From Clostridiales bacterium (GTDB taxonomy: Bacteria > Bacillota_A > Clostridia > Oscillospirales > Acutalibacteraceae), in contig VSOH01000019.1 in NCBI GenBank assembly GCA_009774735.1, positions 1-15,350 on the forward strand: a stretch of 15,350 bases of DNA, written 5' to 3'. Shown piece by piece: positions 6,464 through 13,976 of the stretch. The translations under genes were made by a program, and so were the position numbers. Position 1 is the first letter of the stretch. The number at the start of each line of letters is the position of its first letter. Below the pieces are notes generated by a model. The model saw nothing but the letters and a program-made list of their open reading frames with translations, was not told where the DNA came from and did not search any database.

Positions 6464-8260
6464 ATGGAAACAGAAACAATAAAAGGACTTAAAAGAACAA
6501 ACTACTGCGGTGAGCTGAGAATTGAGGATGCAGGCAAGGAGGTTACACTCTTCGGCTGGTGCCAAAGACAGCGTGACCTCGGCAACTTGATTTTTATTGA
6601 TTTAAGGGACAGAACAGGTATTGTTCAGCTATCCTTCAATGACACAACAGACCGTGCGGTTTTTGCAAAGGCTCAGGCTGTAAGAAGTGAATATGTTGTT
6701 GCTCTTGTTGGTACTGTCGCTGAAAGAGAAAGCAAAAACAAGGACCTGCCCACAGGTGACATTGAAATCATTATCAAGGAATTCCGCATCATTTCAAAGG
6801 CTGAAACTCCGCCTTTTGAGATTGTCAACAGCGAAAAGGTCGGTGACGAAACAACACTGAAATACCGTTACCTTAACCTTAGAAACCAAAAGCTTACTCA
6901 GAATATTTTAATGCGTCATAAGATTGCAAAAATTGCAAGGGATTATTTTTATGACAACGACTTTATTGAAATTGAAACACCGATGATGATTAAATCCACA
7001 CCTGAGGGTGCAAGAGACTACGTTGTGCCGTCACGTGTTCACAACGGCAAGTTTTACGCTCTTCCGCAATCACCTCAGATTTACAAGCAGCTCACTATGG
7101 TAGCAGGCTTTGACAGATACATTCAGCTTGCACGCTGTTTCAGAGATGAGGATTTAAGAGCAGACAGACAGCCCGAATTTACACAGATTGACCTTGAAAT
7201 GAGCTTTGTTGACACCGACGACATTATGGAAATGGCAGAGGGCTTTATCACTAAGCTTATGAGGGAAACCGTTAATGTTGATATTCCTATGCCGCTGCCG
7301 CGTATGACCTTTGCCGAGGCTATGGAAAAATATGGTTCAGACAAACCGGATACACGTTTTGATATGTTAATCAATGACATAACAGACTGGGCTGACAAGA
7401 CAGATTTTATTGTATTCAAAAATGCAATTGCAGACGGCGGTACAGTTAAGACAATTGTTGCAAAGAACAGTGCTGCTGCATATACAAGAAAGAAAATCGA
7501 CAAGCTCACCGAGCACGCAAAGGGTATCGGTGCAAAGGGTCTTGCATACATCCGCTGGGCTGATGCTGAGCCAACCTGTTCTTTCAACAAATTCTTAAAG
7601 GATGGCGAGCTGCAGGCACTTATTGAAGAATTAGGTGCCGAACAGGGCGACTGCGTATTCATTATCAGTGACAAAACAAGCTCTGCTCTTTCAATCCTCG
7701 GTTCATTAAGACTTGTGATTGCTAAGGAATTAGGAATCATCCCTGAGGGAAAATGGAATTATCTCTGGATTACAGAAATGCCGTTCTTTGAGCAGGACGA
7801 GGAAACAGGCGAGTGGGTTGCAATGCACCATCCATTTACGATGCCAATGGAGGAATGCATTGAATATCTTGACACAGATAAGGGCAAAGTAAGAGCAAAG
7901 GCATTTGACCTTGTTTTAAACGGAACTGAGTTATCATCAGGCTCAATGAGAATTACCGATTGTCAGCTTCAGAACAAAATGTTTGAGCTTCTTGGTATGG
8001 AGCAGGATGAAATTGATGCTAAGTTCGGCTTCCTTGTTGAGGCTTACCACTACGCATCACCACCACACGGCGGTATGGGTATCGGTCTTGACCGACTGGC
8101 AATGATTATCTGCGGTGCTGACAGTCTGCGTGATGTTACTGCATTCCCGAAGGTGCAGAATGCAAGTGAGCTTATGAGCGGTGCACCAAGCTATATTGAT
8201 GATATTCAGCTTGACGAGCTCGGTATTAACATTGCCAAAGCGGAGGCAGACAATGAGTAG
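6464..8260 (+). CDS. aspS: Aspartyl-tRNA synthetase (bacterial type)
   Basis: AspRS charges tRNA-Asp. The 598-aa length and layout fit the bacterial-type enzyme: an N-terminal OB-fold anticodon domain (GWCQRQRDLGNLIFIDLRDR at 31-50), a class II catalytic core with motif 2 RCFRDEDLRADRQPEFTQID starting at Arg224, a GAD insertion in the middle, and motif 3 GMGIGLDRL with Arg544. The start is ATG 6464, with GAGGAA (6451-6456) overlapping the end of hisS. A longer in-frame reading inside hisS is not needed. The RDLG segment has Leu where some non-discriminating bacterial AspRS have His, which hints at a discriminating enzyme, but only weakly. Its last 8 bases overlap the start of yfbR. Confidence 0.97.
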   Translation: METETIKGLKRTNYCGELRIEDAGKEVTLFGWCQRQRDLGNLIFIDLRDRTGIVQLSFNDTTDRAVFAKAQAVRSEYVVALVGTVAERESKNKDLPTGDIEIIIKEFRIISKAETPPFEIVNSEKVGDETTLKYRYLNLRNQKLTQNILMRHKIAKIARDYFYDNDFIEIETPMMIKSTPEGARDYVVPSRVHNGKFYALPQSPQIYKQLTMVAGFDRYIQLARCFRDEDLRADRQPEFTQIDLEMSFVDTDDIMEMAEGFITKLMRETVNVDIPMPLPRMTFAEAMEKYGSDKPDTRFDMLINDITDWADKTDFIVFKNAIADGGTVKTIVAKNSAAAYTRKKIDKLTEHAKGIGAKGLAYIRWADAEPTCSFNKFLKDGELQALIEELGAEQGDCVFIISDKTSSALSILGSLRLVIAKELGIIPEGKWNYLWITEMPFFEQDEETGEWVAMHHPFTMPMEECIEYLDTDKGKVRAKAFDLVLNGTELSSGSMRITDCQLQNKMFELLGMEQDEIDAKFGFLVEAYHYASPPHGGMGIGLDRLAMIICGADSLRDVTAFPKVQNASELMSGAPSYIDDIQLDELGINIAKAEADNE

Positions 8261-8837
8261 CAGCTTTTTTGCAATGGTCAACCGTATGAAGCTTATTGAC
8301 AGATGGGCTTTAATGCGAAACACTTCAAAGGAAAACATTGCCGAACACAGCCACAGCGTTGCAGTCATTGCTCACGCACTGGCACTCATCGGCAATAAAA
8401 AATTCGGCAAAAACTATGATGCCTCAAGAGCAGCACTGCTTGCACTCTACCACGATACCACTGAGGTAATCACAGGGGATATGCCGACACCCGTTAAATA
8501 TTATAATGATGAAATAAAGAATGTGTACAAGGATATTGAACACATTGCCGGTGAAAGACTTCTTAATATGCTCCCTGAGGAGTTCAAAGATGATTACCGT
8601 TCTTTCTTTGAAGCAGAAGAAAGTGACAAGGCACTTTGGGCATTAGTAAAGGCTGCCGATAAAATCAGTGCTTTAATCAAATGTATTGAGGAGCACAGAA
8701 TGGGCAACCTTGAATTTGAAACTGCACTCAGTGCACAGGAAAACAAAATCAATGCAATTGATTTACCCGAGGTAAAATATTTCAGCGAGCATTTTCTCCC
8801 TGCATATTACCTCACTCTTGATGAACACACAAAATAA
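8253..8837 (+). CDS. yfbR: HD-domain 5'-deoxynucleotidase (YfbR family)
   Basis: YfbR-type enzymes remove phosphate from 5'-deoxyribonucleoside monophosphates and help balance dNTP pools. The 194-aa protein is close in length and order to E. coli YfbR. It has KLIDRWALMRN at 13-23, including the Arg17-Trp18 pair that in E. coli recognises the deoxyribose nucleotide, then EHSHSVAVIAHAL with metal ligand His32, YHDTTEVITGDMPTPVKY at 66-83 with the HD pair His67-Asp68 and Glu71, and the final metal ligand Asp136 in KAADK. The start ATG 8253 is inside aspS (8-bp overlap) with GGAGG (8242-8246) 6 nt upstream, so translation is coupled to aspS. It is followed 14 bp later by a Nudix gene, and together they look like a nucleotide-pool maintenance pair. 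Confidence is high on family and good on substrate class. Confidence 0.93.
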   Translation: MSSSFFAMVNRMKLIDRWALMRNTSKENIAEHSHSVAVIAHALALIGNKKFGKNYDASRAALLALYHDTTEVITGDMPTPVKYYNDEIKNVYKDIEHIAGERLLNMLPEEFKDDYRSFFEAEESDKALWALVKAADKISALIKCIEEHRMGNLEFETALSAQENKINAIDLPEVKYFSEHFLPAYYLTLDEHTK

Positions 8838-8851
8838 AAGGAGTATGCCCT

Positions 8852-9310
8852 ATGTCAGACAGAGCAAAGATGATTGAGCTTACAAACCTATGTATGGTTT
8901 ATGATGATAATGACAATATTCTTGTGCTTGACAGACTTGCGGGCGACTGGGCAGGTGTTACTTTCCCGGGAGGTCACGTTGAAGAAGGCGAATCCATCAT
9001 TGACTCTGTCATCCGTGAGGTTAAAGAGGAAACGGGGCTTGATATACAATCTCCTAAGCTTTGCGGACTGAAGCAGTGGCAGAATACAGACGGCTCAAGG
9101 TATCTGGTTGTATTCTGCAAAACGAATCAGTTCAGCGGTAAATTACAGTCATCCAATGAGGGCGAAGTATTCTGGATTAAAAGAAATGAGCTGAGCAGTT
9201 ATAAGCTCTCACAAGACTTTGAGGATATGATAAAGATTTTTGAGGATGACAGCCTGAGTGAATTTTATTATTACAAAAAAAATGACAGTTGGGAATACAG
9301 ATTATTATAA
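8852..9310 (+). CDS. Nudix hydrolase, MutT/8-oxo-dGTPase-like
   Basis: Nudix enzymes cleave nucleoside diphosphate linkages. This 152-aa single-domain protein has a complete Nudix box from Gly41 to Leu63 (G-x5-E-x7-REVKEETGL). The segments LCMVYDDNDNILVLDR upstream and KLCGLKQWQ after the box resemble the small Firmicute proteins annotated as 8-oxo-dGTP diphosphatases. Exact substrate cannot be read from sequence, and NTP or other nucleotide sanitation is possible. AAAGGAG (8837-8843) lies 8 nt before ATG 8852 and overlaps the end of yfbR. It is the last gene of the plus-strand unit, and its stop codon is part of the strong terminator stem that follows. Confidence 0.9.
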   Translation: MSDRAKMIELTNLCMVYDDNDNILVLDRLAGDWAGVTFPGGHVEEGESIIDSVIREVKEETGLDIQSPKLCGLKQWQNTDGSRYLVVFCKTNQFSGKLQSSNEGEVFWIKRNELSSYKLSQDFEDMIKIFEDDSLSEFYYYKKNDSWEYRLL

Positions 9311-9349
9311 TTAAAGGACAGCTTTTGTAAGCTGTCCTTTAATTATTTT
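9307..9349 (+). terminator. Strong intrinsic terminator after the Nudix gene
   Basis: The arms 9307-9324 and 9329-9346 form an 18-bp perfect stem around the loop TTGT, with core AAAGGACAGC/GCTGTCCTTT, followed by TTTA. The Nudix stop codon (9308-9310) lies within the 5' arm. This clearly ends the transcription unit running from mgsA or mreB. Confidence 0.9.
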
Positions 9350-9407
9350 ATGATCTGTACTATTTTTTCCTTTTATTAATACAATTTAATGAAAGGTATG
9401 TGATACT

Positions 9408-9890
9408 ATGCACTTTATAAATTATAACAGAGAAAATGCACTTCAATATGCAAAACAGTGGGCAAGGTCAAGAAATAGCATATATATGAATTTTGACGGA
9501 ATGGGCGGTGACTGCACAAACTTTGCATCCCAGTGCCTTTTTGCAGGCATTAATGTAATGAATTATCAGAGAGATATCGGTTGGTATTACAATTCACCGG
9601 ATGATAGAGCAGCCGCCTGGTCAGGTGCGGAATTCTTTATAAAATTTATGCTCACCAATAAAAACGAGGGTCCTTTTGCGTCAGCAGTATCTATCAGCAA
9701 GCTTGAGGCCGGAGATTTCATCAGCCTCAACAACGGCAGTGAATACTACCATACGCTGATTGTAACCGGCTTTTCAAACGGCACACCGTTGGTATCAGCA
9801 CATACTGATGATTCATATATGAGAAGCCTTGACACTTATCATTTTCACTCTGCAAAAGGAATACATATTCTCGGTGCAAATAAATATTAA
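9408..9890 (+). CDS. Amidase_6-type putative Cys hydrolase, no signal peptide
   Basis: The 160-aa protein matches the putative amidase domain found in clostridial and bacillar cell-wall-associated proteins (Amidase_6). Visible hallmarks are NREN..YAKQWARSRN near the start, MNFDGMGGDCTNFASQCL (27-44) with the likely nucleophile Cys36, a Trp-rich middle (GWYY, AAWSG), YYHTLIVTG with likely catalytic His115, and SAHTDD. Members resemble NlpC/P60 and CHAP enzymes and are presumed to cut peptide or amide bonds in peptidoglycan; that activity is inferred. There is no signal peptide or wall-binding domain, so it may be cytoplasmic, released by lysis, or exported by another route. GAAAGG (9391-9396) is the likely ribosome site, 11 nt from ATG. 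It is monocistronic between two terminators. A weak -10-like TACAAT (9380-9385) lies upstream without a clear -35. Confidence 0.8.
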   Translation: MHFINYNRENALQYAKQWARSRNSIYMNFDGMGGDCTNFASQCLFAGINVMNYQRDIGWYYNSPDDRAAAWSGAEFFIKFMLTNKNEGPFASAVSISKLEAGDFISLNNGSEYYHTLIVTGFSNGTPLVSAHTDDSYMRSLDTYHFHSAKGIHILGANKY

Positions 9891-9898
9891 ACAAATCA

Positions 9899-9941
9899 AA
9901 ACAGCCTTATACTATGCATATTGCAGAATGTAAGGCTGTTT
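9899..9941. terminator. Bidirectional terminator between convergent genes
   Basis: AAACAGCCTTA (9899-9909) pairs with TAAGGCTGTTT (9931-9941), an 11-bp stem with a loop that can fold further (TATGCATA inside). T-rich tracts lie on both sides (TTTCTTTAT on the plus strand, TTTTGATTTGTTT on the minus strand). It sits between the stop codons of the amidase gene and the zinc-ribbon gene and probably serves both. Confidence 0.8.
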
Positions 9942-9962
9942 CTTTATAGGTTTACGATTAAC

Positions 9963-10295
9963 TTATTTTTCCCTGCAATGACATTCAGGATTTGTGCAGG
10001 TACAATTTGGATTATACCCAAAAGCACATTCATCAGTACAGGTGCATTTCCATCTCTTTAATTCCGGAAACAATCTTGTGCAATGCTCTTTCATCTCTTC
10101 ATTTGTCATTCCTGCCTGTTCACCATATTGAGAACACATTTCAATATATTCTTCCATTGAAACCTTATCTATAAACTCGCCGTTTTCATAACAATATTTA
10201 CAATAATCAGGATGAATACTTCCGTCTTTGTTGGTCCCTAACTGCTCATTGGATATAATAGGCATACCGCAGCTTTGACATAGTTTATTTTCCAT
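9963..10295 (-). CDS. Small zinc-ribbon protein with Cys-rich C-terminal tail
   Basis: The 110-aa protein begins with the putative zinc-ribbon domain (Zn_ribbon_2 type): CQSCGMP with Cys6/Cys9, GTNKDGS, DYCKYCYENG with Cys32/Cys35, then a helical part ending in LFPELKRWK (75-83), where the family domain normally stops. It then carries a tail with seven cysteines in 24 residues (84, 86, 90, 98, 100, 105, 107), with three CxC pairs, resembling a metal-binding module. Function is unknown; related stand-alone domains are sometimes annotated as regulators. I start at ATG 10295 because GGAGG (10304-10308) sits 8 nt upstream. An in-frame ATG at 10310 overlaps that ribosome site and has none of its own. 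The GH30 stop is 16 bp upstream, so the two are co-transcribed. Confidence 0.8.
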   Translation of the reverse strand: MENKLCQSCGMPIISNEQLGTNKDGSIHPDYCKYCYENGEFIDKVSMEEYIEMCSQYGEQAGMTNEEMKEHCTRLFPELKRWKCTCTDECAFGYNPNCTCTNPECHCREK

Positions 10296-10311
10296 TTCTT
10301 TTTCCTCCATT

Positions 10312-11910
10312 CTAAAATTTAACTGTTACAACTGACATTGCAGGAATTTCAATATCAGCATCACCTGCTGCACCGCCGGCAGTTTTTTCTAAATCATATT
10401 TATCACTTGTTGTATAAACTGAATAATCACGTTCTGCAGCAAGCCTTGTTACAGCATCATGATCCGTATTATTGACATAAACTACCGTTACAGTATCATC
10501 CGTATTATAAAAAGCACAGCAATCCACACCCTCAACACCTGAGCTGCAGGCAATACGCACCGCACCCTCACGGATAAACTTTGAGAAATTGCCAAGACAC
10601 CATAATCTTTTTGAAATCCGGATATCATTATGATCATCAGCATTGATATAAACAAGACCGTCGGGATAAACACCATAAGAGCAGCCGAGCCACCAGTTCC
10701 ACTCATTGGCATTAAGAATTGTTAAATCATTAACAATAACCTTTGCCATAGCCACACCATATTCAATGCCCATTCCGTTTGTACCGTTTTCCTCTTTTGA
10801 AATGAGGTCAAACACACCTGTATTCTCATCATTTGTCATCTGACAATACTCGGTTGCTGTAATATTATAATTAGAATATTTATCAGTTAAATAAGCTGCT
10901 GCATCCTTTTTAGTTTCGGTTGATGACCAATAGGAATGCATACTTACATCCTTAAAATAATCCCTTAAAGCCTTATTTTCAAATACATACTTAGGACCCT
11001 TGCCGAGGATACAATCCATATATGCAGCACAGCTTGAGCCCTTACCCTCCATTGAACCGGACTCAAACATTGACACCTTCACACCGCTGTTTTTTTCAAG
11101 CTCTGAGCCTGAGAATTTGTCAACCATTACCTTGTACAAGTCCCTTGCCTCGGTCTTTGAATAATGACAGCCCTCCTGATTAACAGAGAAAGTTCCATCC
11201 TCATTATACCATGCTGCCCAACTATACTGAGGCTCATTAATCGGTGAAACATCTGTTACCTTATAACCCTCATTAACAAAATGCTCTGCCACATTATAGC
11301 AGTAATCAGCAAAGGACTGATAATTTGCAGCATCAAGATTTGTCACCCACGGCTCGTCCTCCTTTAGGGCAGAGCCATAGCCTAAACCATTTTTTGTCAT
11401 ACTTACAGGGGGAGAATTAGCAAAAAGAGTAACCCTTAAATCATCGCCTGCAAGCTCCCTCGCCTCGGCAAGGCATTTTTGTGCCGCAGCATCTGCGGTG
11501 AAATCATAGCTGCCGTCAGGCTTTAAAAAGCATTCTGTACTGCGGTTTTCAGTAAGAATATGCTCATCACCCTTTGAACCTGCACCGATATTATATCGGT
11601 AAATATTCAGACCTATACCTTTATTTTTATCATAAAGATAAGAGAGAATTTCCTTACTGTTTTCCCAGGCACCTACATCCTGGCTCCACCAACAGGCAGA
11701 GGCGCCAAAACCATTTATATTCTGATATGAAACATTATCATCAATTACTGTAACATTCGTATTCACATTTTCATTGACTGCGGCACTTTCGCCGTAGCTT
11801 CTTTTTTCCTCAATACCAACAACACCAAGCATTATGTAAGCACCTGCCGCAATAATTACTGCCAGCAAAACTGCAATAATGCTGACAATTATTTTTTTAG
11901 TTTTAGACAT
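10312..11910 (-). CDS. Membrane-anchored GH30-family glycoside hydrolase
   Basis: The 532-aa protein has a basic N-terminus and one hydrophobic segment (about residues 7-32) without a clear cleavage or lipobox site, so it is probably anchored outside the membrane. The rest is a GH30/COG5520-type (beta/alpha)8 barrel with a beta-sandwich: NGFGASACWW (66-75), LFANSPPVSM (162-171), SPINEPQYSW (222-231) with acid/base Glu226, SMHSYWS (323-329), TATEYCQM (351-358) with nucleophile Glu354, and NEWNWWLGCS (402-411). GH30 includes glucuronoxylanases, beta-1,6-galactanases and glucosidases. The nearby mannonate genes favour a uronate-bearing polymer such as glucuronoxylan, but this is inference. ATG 11910 has GAGG 8 nt upstream; a GTG at 11919 overlaps that site. 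A terminator hairpin separates it from the upstream oxidoreductase gene, so expression may be attenuated. Confidence 0.88.
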   Translation of the reverse strand: MSKTKKIIVSIIAVLLAVIIAAGAYIMLGVVGIEEKRSYGESAAVNENVNTNVTVIDDNVSYQNINGFGASACWWSQDVGAWENSKEILSYLYDKNKGIGLNIYRYNIGAGSKGDEHILTENRSTECFLKPDGSYDFTADAAAQKCLAEARELAGDDLRVTLFANSPPVSMTKNGLGYGSALKEDEPWVTNLDAANYQSFADYCYNVAEHFVNEGYKVTDVSPINEPQYSWAAWYNEDGTFSVNQEGCHYSKTEARDLYKVMVDKFSGSELEKNSGVKVSMFESGSMEGKGSSCAAYMDCILGKGPKYVFENKALRDYFKDVSMHSYWSSTETKKDAAAYLTDKYSNYNITATEYCQMTNDENTGVFDLISKEENGTNGMGIEYGVAMAKVIVNDLTILNANEWNWWLGCSYGVYPDGLVYINADDHNDIRISKRLWCLGNFSKFIREGAVRIACSSGVEGVDCCAFYNTDDTVTVVYVNNTDHDAVTRLAAERDYSVYTTSDKYDLEKTAGGAAGDADIEIPAMSVVTVKF

Positions 11911-11936
11911 ACAAAACACCTCATCTTATAAAAACA

Positions 11937-11971
11937 ACGGGTACAATATTCTTTACTAAATCTGTACCCGT
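11937..11971 (-). terminator. Intrinsic terminator or attenuator between SDR and GH30 genes
   Basis: Read on the minus strand, ACGGGTACA (11971-11963) pairs with TGTACCCGT (11945-11937) around a 17-nt loop and is followed by TGTTTTTAT. It lies 15 bp after the oxidoreductase stop. No convincing promoter follows before the GH30 gene, so it is better read as a partial terminator that lowers GH30 expression than as an operon boundary. Confidence 0.72.
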
Positions 11972-11986
11972 CATAAATCCAATCAA

Positions 11987-12838
11987 TTATACACCGCTGT
12001 AAGCGTTGAAACCACCATCAACTGCAATATTAACACCTGTAATAAAGCCTGAATATTCCTCGTCGCAAAGGAATAACAGAGCACCATCAAGCTCTTCAGC
12101 CTCGCCAAAGCGCTTCATAGGTGTGGCAGCTAAAATCTTACCTGTTCTTTCTGTCGGTGTTCCATCCTCATTCCAGAGCAGCGCTGCATTCTGCTTTGTT
12201 GAGAAAAAGCCCGGTGCAATAGCATTGACACGGATACCGAGAGGAGCAAAATGAACAGCCATCCATTCAGTAAAATTCTTAACAGCAGCCTTTGCTGCAC
12301 TGTATGCAGGAATTCTTGTTAAAGGACGGTAAGCATTCATAGATGTTACCATAATAATTGTGCCATTTTCCTTTTCAGCCATATCCTTTGCAAACACCTG
12401 AGTCGGAATTAATGTGCCCAGGAAATTAAGATTAAATACAAAGCTGATACCGTTAGGATCAAGGTCAAAGAAGGTTTTGATGTTCTCATCCTTCTGCACA
12501 AGATCAATTTTTTCAAGTGTATCCTTAGTTGTAGTACCCTTTGGATTATTGCCGCCTGCACCGTTAAGCAGAATATCACAGGTACCAAGCTTTTCATTAA
12601 TAATATCACGAGCCTTCTGCATGGATTCAAGCTCTAACACGTTACAACCCACGGCAATAGCCTCACCGCCGTCTGCATTGATTTCATCAGCACAAGCCTG
12701 TGCTGCAGCTTCATTAAGGTCAAGAACGGCTATCCGACAGCCCTGTTTAGCCAGAGTTTTTGCAAATGAACCGCAGATAACACCGCCGCCGCCTGTAACA
12801 ACTGCAATCTTGCCTTTTAAATTATCATGTTTAAACAT
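11987..12838 (-). CDS. uxuB: SDR-family D-mannonate/fructuronate oxidoreductase
   Basis: This 283-aa short-chain dehydrogenase has the cofactor loop VTGGGGVICG (14-23), Asp40 at the end of strand 2 (suggesting NAD(H)), NGAGG at 92-96, and the catalytic Ser166, Tyr179 and Lys183 (YSAAK at 179-183), followed by VNAIAPGFF. Together with its position immediately behind uxuA, it fits the SDR-type mannonate oxidoreductase of B. subtilis (YjmF/UxuB), which interconverts fructuronate and mannonate. It is unrelated in fold to the long-chain E. coli UxuB. Without that context only 'SDR oxidoreductase' could be claimed. The start ATG 12838 has AAAGGA upstream inside the uxuA end; an upstream in-frame extension of 13 residues overlaps uxuA and looks unnecessary. 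The gap to uxuA is 5 bp, so the pair is coupled. Confidence 0.85.
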   Translation of the reverse strand: MFKHDNLKGKIAVVTGGGGVICGSFAKTLAKQGCRIAVLDLNEAAAQACADEINADGGEAIAVGCNVLELESMQKARDIINEKLGTCDILLNGAGGNNPKGTTTKDTLEKIDLVQKDENIKTFFDLDPNGISFVFNLNFLGTLIPTQVFAKDMAEKENGTIIMVTSMNAYRPLTRIPAYSAAKAAVKNFTEWMAVHFAPLGIRVNAIAPGFFSTKQNAALLWNEDGTPTERTGKILAATPMKRFGEAEELDGALLFLCDEEYSGFITGVNIAVDGGFNAYSGV

Positions 12839-12843
12839 ATCGT

Positions 12844-13911
12844 TTATTCCTTTCTTGATTTTTCTACTGCTTCCCAAAGACCGTTGAGATAGCTGACACC
12901 AAGTGCTCTGTCATAAAGACCATAGCCCGGTCTTGCAACCTCACCCCATATCATTCTGCCGTGGTCAGGACGAATATAGCCGTCAAATCCAACCTCCTGC
13001 AGAGCCTTAACAATCTCATACATATCAAGTGAGCCTGCTGCACTTTCGTGAGCTGTTTCGTTAAACCATTGGTCATTGATTGAAACATTTCTGAGATGAG
13101 CAAAATAAATTCTGTCACCTGCTGCCTTAATAATTTCAACCATATCATTTTTAGGACTTGCACCCAGTGAGCCTGTGCAAAGAGTGATACCGTTATACTT
13201 ACTCGGTACCATTTCAAGAAGCTTAACAACAGCATCCTTGCCTGTAATAATTCTCGGCAAGCCAAAAATACTCCATGGCGGATCGTCGGGATGAATTGCC
13301 ATTTTAACATCGCACTCTTCACATACAGGCATAATGGCCTCAAGAAAATATTTAAGGTTTGTCCACAAATCATCAGCAGTTATACCCTTATATTTTTCAA
13401 AAAGCTCCTTGATTTCGCCCATACGCTCAGTTTCCCAGCCCGGCATAGCATAACCGTTTGAATTATCATCAATCTCTCTGAACATATCCTCGGGTGACTT
13501 GCCCTCAACCTGCTTGCCGTCATAGCAAAGGCAGGTAGAGCCGTCAGGAAGCGGCATATATAAATCAGTCCTTGTCCAGTCAAAAACAGGCATAAAGTTA
13601 TAGCATATAACCTTAACTCCAACCTTGGATAAATTTCTGATTGATTTTTTATAGTTTTCTATTAATCCGTCACGACTCGGCAGTCCAAGCTTAATATCCT
13701 CGTGAACATTAACACTTTCTATACATTCCATGGAAAGACCGGCAGCAGTGATTTCATCGTGCATTTTCTGCACATCCTCCATCTCCCAAGCCTCACCCGC
13801 AGGAAGATAATGAAGAGCAGGCACTACGCCGACAACACCCGGAATCTGCTTAATTTGGTCAAGTGAAACAGTATCAAGCTTTTCACCAAACCAACGAAAA
13901 GTCATTTGCAT
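12844..13911 (-). CDS. uxuA: Mannonate dehydratase UxuA
   Basis: UxuA dehydrates D-mannonate to 2-keto-3-deoxygluconate, the step that feeds glucuronate catabolism into the Entner-Doudoroff end. The 355-aa protein is full length and begins MTFRWFGE close to its N-terminus. Residues matching the known metal site are present: His207 in MAIHPDDPPW, Cys245 in CTGSLGA, His272 in FAHLRNV and Asp316 in RPDHGR. His317 and a downstream Tyr (330 or 333 in GYGLYDRALG) are candidate catalytic residues. The start ATG 13911 is set by an ideal AAGGAGGT ribosome site at proper spacing; the next ATG at 13905 would be too far. It is first in the operon uxuA-SDR-(GH30-zinc ribbon), behind a strong promoter. No uronate isomerase, KDG kinase or transporter gene is in the window. 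Confidence 0.96.
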   Translation of the reverse strand: MQMTFRWFGEKLDTVSLDQIKQIPGVVGVVPALHYLPAGEAWEMEDVQKMHDEITAAGLSMECIESVNVHEDIKLGLPSRDGLIENYKKSIRNLSKVGVKVICYNFMPVFDWTRTDLYMPLPDGSTCLCYDGKQVEGKSPEDMFREIDDNSNGYAMPGWETERMGEIKELFEKYKGITADDLWTNLKYFLEAIMPVCEECDVKMAIHPDDPPWSIFGLPRIITGKDAVVKLLEMVPSKYNGITLCTGSLGASPKNDMVEIIKAAGDRIYFAHLRNVSINDQWFNETAHESAAGSLDMYEIVKALQEVGFDGYIRPDHGRMIWGEVARPGYGLYDRALGVSYLNGLWEAVEKSRKE

Positions 13912-13947
13912 AGAAATACCTCCTTATGTTTAATAATTTACACCCAC

Positions 13948-13976
13948 ATTTTACCACAACAAATATTGCCTTGCAA
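13948..13976 (-). promoter_or_regulatory. Strong extended -10 promoter of the uxuA operon
   Basis: Read on the minus strand, TTGCAA (13976-13971) is the -35, a 17-bp spacer follows, and TAAAAT (13953-13948) is the -10, preceded by TG plus one base (an extended -10). Transcription should start near 13941, giving a leader of about 30 nt ending in the uxuA ribosome site. Confidence 0.75.

Noticed and set aside
7123..7740. Long open frame of about 205 codons on the minus strand inside aspS
   Set aside because: It is the antisense shadow of an unmistakable aspS reading frame, has no ribosome site, and its Ser/Ile/Leu-rich composition matches no family.
10296..10310. ATG at 10310 as the start of the zinc-ribbon gene
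   Set aside because: The bases after it (ATGGAGG) form the ribosome site for the internal ATG at 10295, and no such site precedes 10310.
12414..12887. Plus-strand open frame of 157 codons opposite the SDR gene
   Set aside because: The SDR motifs on the minus strand are complete; the plus-strand frame is a low-complexity Pro/Ser-rich shadow.
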